64,000 bases of DNA, taken from Nocardioides baekrokdamisoli. Lineage in GTDB: Bacteria; Actinomycetota; Actinomycetes; Propionibacteriales; Nocardioidaceae. Numbering within the stretch: the stretch's first letter is position 1; each line of letters opens with the position of its first letter. Made by a program: the position numbers and the translations under genes. Below, piece after piece: positions 1-6,986 of the stretch. The notes under the pieces are model-generated. The model did no database searches, had not been told where the DNA came from, and worked only from the letters and a program-made list of their open reading frames with translations. Location of the stretch: the NCBI RefSeq assembly GCF_003945325.1, contig NZ_AP019307.1, positions 2,790,001 through 2,854,000 of the forward strand, in the 5' to 3' direction.

Positions 1-418
1 TCGGCACCCAGTACGACGTGCGGTTGTTGACCGTGTTGCCGGGGGCACCGCGCGAGCCGAGGAGCTGCCTTTTCGGCTGCTCGAACGGACCGATCGCGGA
101 GATGTTCTGGTTGCCGTGACGGTCCACCTGGGTCGCTCCCATCATCACGTGACGCTTGCCGTACGCGACCACGTCGAAGACCCGGCGGAACGGGATCCAG
201 CCCTCGACGACATCGCCCTTGGCGTACAACGGCGGCACGCCGGCGAGGAACAACGACTCTCCGTCGCTGATCGCCAGATCGGGGTTGGAGGTGAGCTTCG
301 CCAGGCGTACGCCGAGCATCGGCATGGTGCCCATGGGGGAGCCGAAGATCTCGCCGTCGTCCTTGAAGGCGTCCGCGATGGCGGCGGCGCAGATCTCTGC
401 GCGGGTCACGTCTGTCAT
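1..418 (-). CDS. ipdB: IpdB, beta subunit of the IpdAB steroid ring hydrolase (partial, C-terminus off the left edge)
   Basis: CoA-transferase-family beta subunit; the first 139 residues are visible. The protein begins MTDVTRAEICAAAIADAF and carries the stretches EGWIPFRRVF, MGATQVDRHGNQNISAIG and GSRGAPGNTVNNRTSYW, which I recognise from IpdB (Rv3552) of M. tuberculosis. IpdA and IpdB form a heteromeric enzyme that, despite its CoA-transferase fold, hydrolytically opens the last carbocycle (COCHEA-CoA) in cholesterol ring C/D catabolism. The ATG at 416-418 overlaps the ipdA stop (ATGA), so the two subunits are translationally coupled. The gene runs out of the window, so its length and later residues cannot be judged. 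Confidence 0.93.
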   Translation of the reverse strand, partial: MTDVTRAEICAAAIADAFKDDGEIFGSPMGTMPMLGVRLAKLTSNPDLAISDGESLFLAGVPPLYAKGDVVEGWIPFRRVFDVVAYGKRHVMMGATQVDRHGNQNISAIGPFEQPKRQLLGSRGAPGNTVNNRTSYWVP

Positions 419-1302
419 GCCTGCTCCTTCGTGAACTCAGCGACGGCTGCCTGGTACGCGGCCTCGTCGCCGCTGAGGAAGCGCGCCTTGAACGCGGCCC
501 AGTCCTCCGGGTCCGCGGTCGAGGCGGCGTAGTGCTTCTGGAACTTCTCGTCGCGCTCGTAGTCGGGCGTACACGTCGTGAAGTGCGCCCCGTTCGGGGT
601 CTCGACGACGCCGGTGACCATCGTGCGGTGCAGGAGTACGCGCTGCACCGGGGTGTCGACCGTGAGTCCGGCGGTGTCGACGATCTGCTCGCACGACACG
701 TACGCGCGGTCGGCGGCCATGCAGAACAGGTCATCGAAGTACGGGTCCGGGCCGAGATAGCTGGCGTTCCCGTGCACGTCGGCGCGGTTCAGGTGCACCA
801 TAGCGACGTCCAGCTTGAGCGCCGGGACCGCGACGAACTCCTCGTGATCGCCGTTCGCGTCCGCGTACGGGCTCTTCACGAGCTTGAGCTCGGGGTTGTT
901 GCGAAGCACATCCGACCCGAGCCCGGCCCGCATCGGCAGGAACGGAAGGCGCTGCGCAGCCGCCTGCAGCCCGGTGTTGAACATCCCCTCGTCCCACTCG
1001 TGGATGACCGGGATCGTGCGGTTCTGGCGAGCCTGCTGGAACAGCGGCTCCAATGGGATCGAGTCCAGCGAGACGAAGGCGTACGTCAGCGACCTGATCT
1101 TGCCGGCCTCGGCCAACAGGCCGACGTCCGCGCCGCCCCAGCTGACGATGTCGAGGTCCTTGAGGTCCGATCGCAGGATGGCGCGTACGAGGGCCATCGG
1201 CTTGCGCCGCGGGCCCCACCCGCCGATGCCGATCGTCATGCCGTCGCGGAGTTCGGCGACGACCTGGTCGATCGTCATCTCCTTGTTGCTGGGCTTGCTC
1301 AC
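415..1302 (-). CDS. ipdA: IpdA, alpha subunit of the IpdAB steroid ring hydrolase
   Basis: CoA-transferase family I alpha subunit, 295 residues. The N-terminus has the glycine-rich CoA-transferase loop (GMTIGIGGWGPRRKPMALVR, about residues 21-40); further on are GLGSDVLRNNPELK and AYVSCEQIVDTAGL. These match IpdA (Rv3551). With IpdB it opens the final ring of the HIP-derived CoA thioester in steroid catabolism. The start is GTG at 1302, overlapping the echA20 stop (GTGA), and its own stop overlaps the ipdB start, so echA20-ipdA-ipdB is one tight operon read leftward. Expression is probably set by the KstR2-like operator upstream of echA20. Confidence 0.94.
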   Translation of the reverse strand: MSKPSNKEMTIDQVVAELRDGMTIGIGGWGPRRKPMALVRAILRSDLKDLDIVSWGGADVGLLAEAGKIRSLTYAFVSLDSIPLEPLFQQARQNRTIPVIHEWDEGMFNTGLQAAAQRLPFLPMRAGLGSDVLRNNPELKLVKSPYADANGDHEEFVAVPALKLDVAMVHLNRADVHGNASYLGPDPYFDDLFCMAADRAYVSCEQIVDTAGLTVDTPVQRVLLHRTMVTGVVETPNGAHFTTCTPDYERDEKFQKHYAASTADPEDWAAFKARFLSGDEAAYQAAVAEFTKEQA

Positions 1303-2084
1303 TTCTGTCCTGCCTTGTTGGTTCCAGCGCTGTGTGCACTCTTTGCCGTTCCGGCAAAGGCGTCACGGAGCTCGTCCGAGACGCCGGCGAGGTTGAGTTC
1401 GAAGGTGAAGCCCTGCTCGAACCGGTAGCTCTTGTTGACGTCCACCGGCTCGATGCCGTTGAGCGCCTCCTTCGCCGCGCGGATCACCCGGGTGTCCTTG
1501 TCGGCGATGTCGCGGGCGACCTCGAGCGCGGTGTCGAGGAGCTGGTCCTGGGGGACCAGTCGGTAGACCGAGCCGAAGCGGTGCAGATCAGCGGCGGAGA
1601 TGGTCTTCGCGGTGAAGTAGAGCGCGCGCATCATCTGCTGGGGGACCAGGCGAGCCATGTGGGTGGCTGCGCCGAGAGCGCCCTGCTTGACCTCGGGGAC
1701 GCCGAAGTACGCGTCCTCGCTCGCGACCACGATGTCGGCGTTGCCGACCAGGCCGACGCCTCCGCCGATGCAGAATCCGTTGACCGCGGCGATCACCGGG
1801 ACGCTGCACTCGTACACAGCCTTGAAGGCGGCGTAGCAGCCCTTGTTGGCACCGATCAGCGCGTCGAACCCGGTGGTGTGCTGCATCTCCTTGATGTCGA
1901 CGCCGGCGTTGAAGCCCTTGCCCTCGGCCCGCAGGATGACGACCTTGGTCGCCATGTCCTTGCTGGCCTCGTCGAGCGCAGTAGCGACATCGAACCAGCC
2001 CTGGACGGTGAGGGCATTGACGGGCGGGTGCGCCATCGTGATGACGCGGATGCCGTCGTCGCGAAGCTCGCTGGTGATCGCCAT
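1299..2084 (-). CDS. echA20: EchA20, crotonase-family hydrolase of steroid ring D
   Basis: Crotonase (enoyl-CoA hydratase/isomerase) fold, 261 residues. The first oxyanion-hole segment is GFNAGVDIKEMQ and the second is NGFCIGGGVGLVGNADIV. In M. tuberculosis the neighbour of ipdAB with this fold is EchA20 (Rv3550), which hydrolytically opens ring D of the HIEC-CoA intermediate to give the IpdAB substrate. Gene order echA20-ipdA-ipdB is the same as Rv3550-Rv3552. A good Shine-Dalgarno (AGGAAAGG, read on the minus strand) precedes the ATG at 2084. The C-terminal tail (AGTNKAGQK) is longer than I remember for the mycobacterial protein. First gene of the operon, divergent from an SDR gene. Confidence 0.92.
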   Translation of the reverse strand: MAITSELRDDGIRVITMAHPPVNALTVQGWFDVATALDEASKDMATKVVILRAEGKGFNAGVDIKEMQHTTGFDALIGANKGCYAAFKAVYECSVPVIAAVNGFCIGGGVGLVGNADIVVASEDAYFGVPEVKQGALGAATHMARLVPQQMMRALYFTAKTISAADLHRFGSVYRLVPQDQLLDTALEVARDIADKDTRVIRAAKEALNGIEPVDVNKSYRFEQGFTFELNLAGVSDELRDAFAGTAKSAHSAGTNKAGQK

Positions 2085-2103
2085 GGGAAGCCTTTCCTAC
2101 GCA

Positions 2104-2117
2104 ACCAAACGTTTGCT
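2104..2117. promoter_or_regulatory. KstR2-like palindromic operator
   Basis: The sequence ACCAAACGTTTGCT is centred on the perfect palindrome CAAACGTTTG (2106-2115), in the 49-bp gap between divergent echA20 and an SDR gene. Compared with the published KstR2 consensus AnCAAGnnCTTGnT it matches 8 of 10 fixed positions, and the two deviations (G to A, C to T) are symmetric, as expected for a variant dimer site. Outer arms ACCAA/TTGGT extend the dyad. The flanking genes belong to the KstR2 regulon in mycobacteria, which supports the call. No kstR2 gene lies in this window. Confidence 0.65.
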
Positions 2118-2133
2118 TGGTACTGTATCAGGC

Positions 2134-2880
2134 ATGGCTCTCACCCTGGACCTGTCCGGCACGGTCGTGCTCGTGACCGGCGGCTCCCGCGGCATCGGTC
2201 GCGGCATCGCCTCCGCCTTCCTGGAGGCGGGCGCCACCGTGGTGACGTGCGGGCGATCGGAAGCCGAGCCGCGCGAGGGCGTACGCCACATCCTCTGCGA
2301 CGTGCGCGACCCTGAGTCCGTCGAGGCGATGGTCGCGACGATCCTCGCCGAGTACGGCCGCCTCGACGTCCTGGTCAACAACGCCGGCGGCGCACCGTCG
2401 ACGGATGCAGCCACCGCGTCGCCGCGATTCCACGACAAGATCATCGGCCTCAACCTCAACGCGCCGCTGCTGGTCGCACAGGTCGCCAACCGGGCCATGC
2501 GGGCCACCGGCGGCGGCTCGATCATCAACATCACCTCGATCAGCGCACATCGCCCGGCGCCGACGATTGCCGCGTACGCCGCCGCGAAGGCGGGTCTGGA
2601 GTCGCTCACCAAGTCGTTGGCGATGGAATGGGGCCCGGCAGTCCGGGTGAACTCGATCGAGGTCGGGTTGTGCCGGACCGAGCAGACCGACGACCACTAC
2701 GGCTCGGACGAGCGCGTGGCGAGGATCGAAGCGACCATCCCGCTCGGTCGGATGGCTCGGCCGGACGAAGTCGGCAACGTGGCCGTGTTCCTCGCCAGCG
2801 ACCTGGCTTCGTACGTCAGTGGTGCCAGCGTCGGCTGCCACGGCGGTGGCGAGCCCCCCGTGTTTCTGCACATCTCCTGA
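2134..2880 (+). CDS. Short-chain dehydrogenase/reductase of the HIP (ring C/D) pathway, Rv3549c-like
   Basis: Classical SDR, 248 residues. The Rossmann motif TGGSRGIG is at about residues 15-22, NNAG at about 80, a serine-bearing strand NITSIS, and the catalytic Y-x3-K in AAYAAAKAG. The ATG at 2134 was chosen because it directly precedes the Rossmann fold; longer in-frame extensions would cross the operator and overlap echA20. Divergent pairing with echA20-ipdAB mirrors Rv3549c next to Rv3550 in M. tuberculosis, where this gene belongs to the KstR2 regulon. The exact hydroxyacyl-CoA substrate is not deducible from sequence. Confidence 0.85.
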   Translation: MALTLDLSGTVVLVTGGSRGIGRGIASAFLEAGATVVTCGRSEAEPREGVRHILCDVRDPESVEAMVATILAEYGRLDVLVNNAGGAPSTDAATASPRFHDKIIGLNLNAPLLVAQVANRAMRATGGGSIINITSISAHRPAPTIAAYAAAKAGLESLTKSLAMEWGPAVRVNSIEVGLCRTEQTDDHYGSDERVARIEATIPLGRMARPDEVGNVAVFLASDLASYVSGASVGCHGGGEPPVFLHIS

Positions 2881-2917
2881 ACCTGTTCCTGAAACCCCAT
2901 CACTGAGGAGTACGCCG

Positions 2918-3796
2918 TTGTCCGGACTGTTGGAAGGCCGCATCGCCATCGTCACCGGCGCAGGCCGCGGCATCGGTCGCGCCCATGCGCTGGAACTCGC
3001 CCGGCAGGGCGCCAAGCTCGTCATCAACGATTTCGGCGTGACGAACAACGGCGAGAAGTCGGACTCCCCGGCCCACGACGTCGTCGCCGAGATCGAGGCG
3101 ATGGGCGGCCAGGCCGTGGTCAACGGCGCCGACGTGGCCGACTTCGAGCAGGCCGGTGCGCTGATCCAGCAGGCCATCGACACCTTCGGCGGGCTGGACA
3201 TCCTCGTCAACAACGCCGGGTTCGTACGCGACCGGATGCTCGTGAACGCGACTGAGGACGAGTGGGACGCCGTGATCCGGGTCCACCTCAAGGGCCACTT
3301 CGCAACGCTGCGGCACGCGGCGGCGTACTGGCGTGCGGAGTCCAAGGAGGGCCGCCAGCGGATCGCCCGGGTGATCAACACGACGTCCGGTGCCGGCCTG
3401 CAGGGCTCGATCGGGCAGGTCGCGTACTCGGCCGCCAAGGGCGGCATCGCGACGATGACCCTGGTCGCCGCCGCCGAGCTCGGCCGCGTCGGCGTCACCG
3501 TCAACGCCCTCGCGCCGGTCGCGAAGACCCGGATGACCGAAGGCGCGTTCGACACCTCCGAGATGGCACTGCCCGAGGACAACTCACCGATCGTCGCCTG
3601 GCTCGCCTCCGAGGCGGCCGGGCATGTGACAGGCCGGGTCTTCGAGAGCGACGGCGGCAAGCTCACCCTTGAGGACGGCTGGCGGCACGTGGCCTCGCGC
3701 GACAAGGGCTCCCGTTGGGAGACCGCAGAGCTGGGCCCGATTGTCGATGCCCTGATCGCCGAAGCGCCGGCGCCCGAGCCGGTCTACGGGGCCTGA
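2918..3796 (+). CDS. Short-chain dehydrogenase/reductase, Rv3548c-like (MFE-2/17beta-HSD4 type)
   Basis: SDR of 292 residues with the features of the dehydrogenase domain of multifunctional enzyme 2: TGAGRGIGRAHALELA at the N-terminus, an acidic-basic NDFG turn after beta-2, NNAGFVRDRML, and the catalytic YSAAKGG. The start is TTG at 2918, eight bases after a GAGGAG ribosome-binding site; the reading frame continues upstream but only into the preceding gene. It follows the Rv3549c-like SDR by 37 bp and is probably co-transcribed, reproducing the Rv3549c-Rv3548c pair. Family knowledge suggests a 3-hydroxyacyl-CoA or ring-hydroxyl dehydrogenase in late steroid degradation; the substrate is inferred only. 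Confidence 0.83.
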   Translation: MSGLLEGRIAIVTGAGRGIGRAHALELARQGAKLVINDFGVTNNGEKSDSPAHDVVAEIEAMGGQAVVNGADVADFEQAGALIQQAIDTFGGLDILVNNAGFVRDRMLVNATEDEWDAVIRVHLKGHFATLRHAAAYWRAESKEGRQRIARVINTTSGAGLQGSIGQVAYSAAKGGIATMTLVAAAELGRVGVTVNALAPVAKTRMTEGAFDTSEMALPEDNSPIVAWLASEAAGHVTGRVFESDGGKLTLEDGWRHVASRDKGSRWETAELGPIVDALIAEAPAPEPVYGA

Positions 3797-3797
3797 G

Positions 3798-4652
3798 ATG
3801 CCCATGGATCCGGCCCTGCGCGACGCCTTCGCGCTGTTCGTACTCGACGGCGATGTGTTGGTGCCGCAGGACATCGCGCGAAGCCTCTGGAAAGCCGATC
3901 AGATGCACGGCGTCGCGACCTGCGGAGCGTTGGGTCGGGCCGCCGAGCGAGCGATCGACGAGTTGGGGCGCGGCGATCTGCAGCCTGCCCGCTTCACGGT
4001 CGACCTGTTCCGGGCGCCGAGCATGAATCCGTGTACGACGAGGGTCGAGGTCTTGCGGGAAGGCTCCCGGATCGCGGTGCTGGAGGCGTTCCTCGAGCAG
4101 GACGGCGAGGACGTCGCCGCCGCACGGGTGCTGTTCCTCAAGCCTGGTGACAGCCCGAGTGGTGAGGTCTGGACCTCGCCGGAGATCCTGACCCCGCCGC
4201 CGCTCGAGATCGCACCGCCGACAGACGACCCGCGCCCACCCCACTTCTGCAGCGACACGGGTTGGTCCCAGGACTTCTCCGCCCACCAGAACGCCGGGCG
4301 CAAGCAGATGTGGCAGGTCGCGCTCCCGATCGTGGCGGGGGAGGAGACGTCGCCGTTCGCTGGCCTGGCTGGTGCCGCCGACACCACGAGCATGGTGATG
4401 AACTGGGGCTCCCAGGGCGTCGAGCACATCAACACCGACGTCACCCTGTCGATCAGTCGGCTCCCGGTCAGCGCGGAAGTAGGGATGGCGGCGCTCACCT
4501 GGCACACCAATGACGGCATCGCCACCGGAACGGCCGCCGTCTACGACCGCGAGGGCGTCTTCGGCACCAGTTCGGTGGTCTCGCTGGCGAACACCCGCCG
4601 GTCGGTCGACTTCACCTCTGACGCCGTGTTGGGCCACATCGAGTCCGCCTAG
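3798..4652 (+). CDS. Thioesterase-like superfamily protein (double hotdog, TesB-like)
   Basis: 284-residue protein whose layout resembles the acyl-CoA thioesterase-like (4HBT_3/TesB-type double hotdog) family: an N-terminal half with LGRAAERAI and RFTVDLFRAPSMNP, and a C-terminal half with INTDVTLSISRLPV and the near-terminal GVFGTSSVVSLANTRR. The ATG at 3798 lies one base past the stop of the Rv3548c-like SDR, so it is the third gene of that transcription unit. It may release CoA from dead-end steroid-CoA intermediates, but this is inference from position. I cannot point to experimentally confirmed catalytic residues. Confidence 0.7.
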   Translation: MPMDPALRDAFALFVLDGDVLVPQDIARSLWKADQMHGVATCGALGRAAERAIDELGRGDLQPARFTVDLFRAPSMNPCTTRVEVLREGSRIAVLEAFLEQDGEDVAAARVLFLKPGDSPSGEVWTSPEILTPPPLEIAPPTDDPRPPHFCSDTGWSQDFSAHQNAGRKQMWQVALPIVAGEETSPFAGLAGAADTTSMVMNWGSQGVEHINTDVTLSISRLPVSAEVGMAALTWHTNDGIATGTAAVYDREGVFGTSSVVSLANTRRSVDFTSDAVLGHIESA

Positions 4653-4654
4653 CG

Positions 4655-4690
4655 CCGAACTGTGAGGTTGCAGGCCCGAACCGTGAGGTT
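4655..4690 (+). repeat. Repeat family B, two units directly after the thioesterase stop
   Basis: Two units of CCGAACYGTGAGGTT spaced 21 bp apart start three bases after the stop codon at 4652. The same unit occurs inverted at 5382-5428, again directly after a stop codon, so read from each upstream gene the orientation is the same. The rest of the gap up to 4802 holds only a ribosome-binding site (AGGGAG, 4791-4796) for the next gene. Confidence 0.75.
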
Positions 4691-4802
4691 CGTACGCCTG
4701 CGCGCTAGTCCTTAGGGGCACATTGACGGCCCGAGGTGTGGACGTACGGGCCGCGCCGCCCTCGTACGCTCGAAGTGAGAGCGCGACTGGAGGGAGCCCA
4801 GC

Positions 4803-5345
4803 ATGCGCACACGTCACGCCTTGGGCGCTGCCGCAGCAGTGCTTGCATTAGCGGGTGCCGGAGCGGCCAGCCCGACAGTCGCCAGCGCAGCCACCGCGCT
4901 CCCGGGCGTGGTGACGGTGATGTCGTCGACGGTGGACGCGTCGGTGGCGGCCAAGAAACTCAGCCACAAGCCGAAGAGCCACAAGCCGAAGCGAGCCAAT
5001 CACGGGCGCAGCAAGCATGCGACGACGCACGCGGCTGTCCCACCGAAGACTCGTGCATCGACGAGCACGCCACACGCGTCACACGCCAGTGTGGTGGCCC
5101 CACGGAGAGTCGTCGGGAGTACGCCGACCACCACGTCGACCTCGCAGCGGATCGGCCCGAAACCGGTCCCGGACGTCCTTCAGCAGGTGGCCACCGCAGT
5201 GCAGGACGCGTTCAGCCTCTTCGGATGGAACCTGCTCGCGCTGATCCCGATCGCCGGCATCGCGATCGCCATCTCGCGTCAGATGAAGTCGCCGCGCGGG
5301 CCGGGTTCGAATCGATCCGGATCCCGGGTTTCCGCATCCCGGTGA
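4803..5345 (+). CDS. Hypothetical secreted or membrane-anchored protein, Lys/His-rich
   Basis: 180 residues, not recognised. The N-terminus (MRTRHALGAAAAVLALAGAG, then an AASPTVASAATA stretch) is a classical Sec signal peptide with a likely cleavage near residue 29. The middle (about 50-115) is low complexity, rich in Lys, His, Ser and Thr (KKLSHKPKSHKPKRANHGR). Near residues 138-156 a hydrophobic segment (WNLLALIPIAGIAIAI) followed by basic residues looks like a C-terminal membrane anchor. A good AGGGAG site precedes the ATG. The polybasic region could contact cell-wall polymers or nucleic acid. It stands alone between family B repeats, convergent with the aldehyde dehydrogenase operon. Confidence 0.6.
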   Translation: MRTRHALGAAAAVLALAGAGAASPTVASAATALPGVVTVMSSTVDASVAAKKLSHKPKSHKPKRANHGRSKHATTHAAVPPKTRASTSTPHASHASVVAPRRVVGSTPTTTSTSQRIGPKPVPDVLQQVATAVQDAFSLFGWNLLALIPIAGIAIAISRQMKSPRGPGSNRSGSRVSASR

Positions 5346-5351
5346 ACGAGA

Positions 5352-5386
5352 AGGGCCGAGACGGGAACGTGTCCCATCTCGGCCCT
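5352..5386. terminator. Bidirectional hairpin between convergent genes
   Basis: A 15-bp stem with one mismatch (AGGGCCGAGACGGGA / TCCCATCTCGGCCCT) closes a 5-base loop, seven bases past the upstream stop and 44 bases before the stop of the convergent aldehyde dehydrogenase gene. There is no T-tract, as is common for actinobacterial terminators. Confidence 0.7.
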
Positions 5387-5428
5387 GCAAACCTCACGGT
5401 TCGGCCCTGCAAACCTCACGGTTCGGCG
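5382..5428 (-). repeat. Repeat family B, two units directly after the aldehyde dehydrogenase stop
   Basis: Two near-identical units (CCTGCAAACCTCACGGTTCGG as read on the plus strand) with a 22-bp period end one base before the stop codon of the minus-strand gene at 5430. They are the reverse complement of the units at 4655-4690. Confidence 0.75.
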
Positions 5429-5429
5429 A

Positions 5430-6986
5430 TCAGCGGATCCCGAACTTCCGCATCAGCTTGAGCGACAGAGTCGTCTGCTTCGCGTACGCGTCGTAGGTCT
5501 GGGTGCCCTGCGGCCCCATGACCTGCTTCTTCAGGACGGCGATGTTCTGCGCATCGGTGTACTTCAACAACCCCTGGTCACCGTGACGAGCACCGACGCC
5601 GGAGTTCTTCAGGCCACCCGACGGAGTCCCCTTCGAGGCGTACGCCGTGGCGAGGATGTCGTTGATGTTCACGTTGCCCGAGTCGATCCGGCGCGCGACT
5701 GACATGGCGTTGTCGACGTCCTGACCCCAGACGGAGGCGTTGAGGCCGTAGTCGGTGTCGTTGGCGAGCGCGATCGCCTCGTCGACGGTCGAGTACCGGT
5801 GCAGACCGACGACCGGACCGAACGTCTCGGTCTTGCCGGCGATCATCTCCGCGGTCACGCCCTCGAGGATCGTCGGCTCGTAGAACGCCGGGCCGAGGTC
5901 GGGGCGTGCGCGACCGCCGGTGAGCACAACAGCACCCTTGGCAACCGCGTCGTCGACGTGGGAGGCGACCCGATCCTTGTGATCGGGGGAGACCAACGAC
6001 CCGATCTCCGGGCCGAAGTCGTACGTCGCATCGATCCGCAACGCCTTGGTGGCAGCCACGAACTTGTCGCGGAACTCCTCGTACACCGAGTCATGGATGT
6101 AGAGCCGCTCGATGTGCATGCAGATCTGGCCGGTGTTGCCGAAGGCGCCGAACAGGGCACCCTTGACGGCCTCGTCGATGTTGGCGTCCGGCAGGACGAC
6201 CATCGGGTTCTTGCCGCCGAGCTCCAGGCAGCAACCGATCAGGTGCTGGCCGGCCAGTTCGCCGATGATCCGACCGGTCGCGGTGGATCCGGTGAACATG
6301 ACGTAGTCGGCGCTCGCGAGGAACGTCGGACCGACGTCCGGGCCCTCGCCGCATACCATCTGGACCAGGCCGCGCGGGATGCCCGCCTGCTCCAGCAACT
6401 CGACACCGAAGAGCGGCGAGAGCGCGGTCTTGTTGTCCGGCTTCACCACGACACCGTTGCCGGCGATCAGCGCCGGGATCGTGTCCGAGATGCCGGTCGC
6501 GAACGGGAAGTTCCACGGCGCGATGATGCCGACGACACCTTTGGGCCGACGGACCTCGTTGGAGTACGACAGCACCGGGACGGGGCCAGGTCGCTTCTTG
6601 TCGCCCAGGACCTTCGGAGCGCGCTTGATGTAGTGCGAGGTGCCCATGGGGACGTCGCACGACTCCTCGAACGCCATCCGGCGGTTCTTGCCGCTCTCCG
6701 CCTGGATGATGTCGGTGATCAGCATCTGGTTCTCGAGGACCAGGGCGTGGAACTTCTTCAGCACCGCCAGCCGACGCTTGAGCGGCCACGAACCCCAGAT
6801 CTTCTGAGCCTCCCGAGAGGCGTCGAAGGCACCTGCGATGTCCGTCGGTGAGGACTGCGGCAGTTCCGCCAGCACCTCGCCGGTGTAGACCTCGGTCAGC
6901 TTCCAGGTCCGGCCGTCGGTCCCCGGGACCCGGGCGACGAGTCGGTCCAGGAAGGCGGGGGTCAGGGTCGACGGGCGCTGGCTCAT
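5430..6986 (-). CDS. NAD(P)-dependent aldehyde dehydrogenase (succinate-semialdehyde dehydrogenase-like)
   Basis: Aldehyde dehydrogenase superfamily, 518 residues. Catalytic elements are Asn159 (APWNFP), Glu255 (LELGGKNP) and the nucleophile Cys289 (GQICMHIERL). The ATG at 6986 overlaps the stop of the upstream GMC oxidoreductase (ATGA), so longer versions are not credible. It is the third gene of fadA5-GMC-ALDH, preceded by a KstR-type box, which suggests oxidation of a steroid-derived aldehyde, perhaps the side-chain C26 aldehyde. The general family resemblance is to SSADH-type enzymes; the real substrate is unknown. Confidence 0.88.
   Translation of the reverse strand: MSQRPSTLTPAFLDRLVARVPGTDGRTWKLTEVYTGEVLAELPQSSPTDIAGAFDASREAQKIWGSWPLKRRLAVLKKFHALVLENQMLITDIIQAESGKNRRMAFEESCDVPMGTSHYIKRAPKVLGDKKRPGPVPVLSYSNEVRRPKGVVGIIAPWNFPFATGISDTIPALIAGNGVVVKPDNKTALSPLFGVELLEQAGIPRGLVQMVCGEGPDVGPTFLASADYVMFTGSTATGRIIGELAGQHLIGCCLELGGKNPMVVLPDANIDEAVKGALFGAFGNTGQICMHIERLYIHDSVYEEFRDKFVAATKALRIDATYDFGPEIGSLVSPDHKDRVASHVDDAVAKGAVVLTGGRARPDLGPAFYEPTILEGVTAEMIAGKTETFGPVVGLHRYSTVDEAIALANDTDYGLNASVWGQDVDNAMSVARRIDSGNVNINDILATAYASKGTPSGGLKNSGVGARHGDQGLLKYTDAQNIAVLKKQVMGPQGTQTYDAYAKQTTLSLKLMRKFGIR

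Noticed and set aside
2128..3705. A 525-codon open frame on the minus strand across two SDR genes
   Set aside because: It overlaps two well-supported plus-strand SDR genes and has no recognisable domain; long antisense frames are normal at this G+C content.
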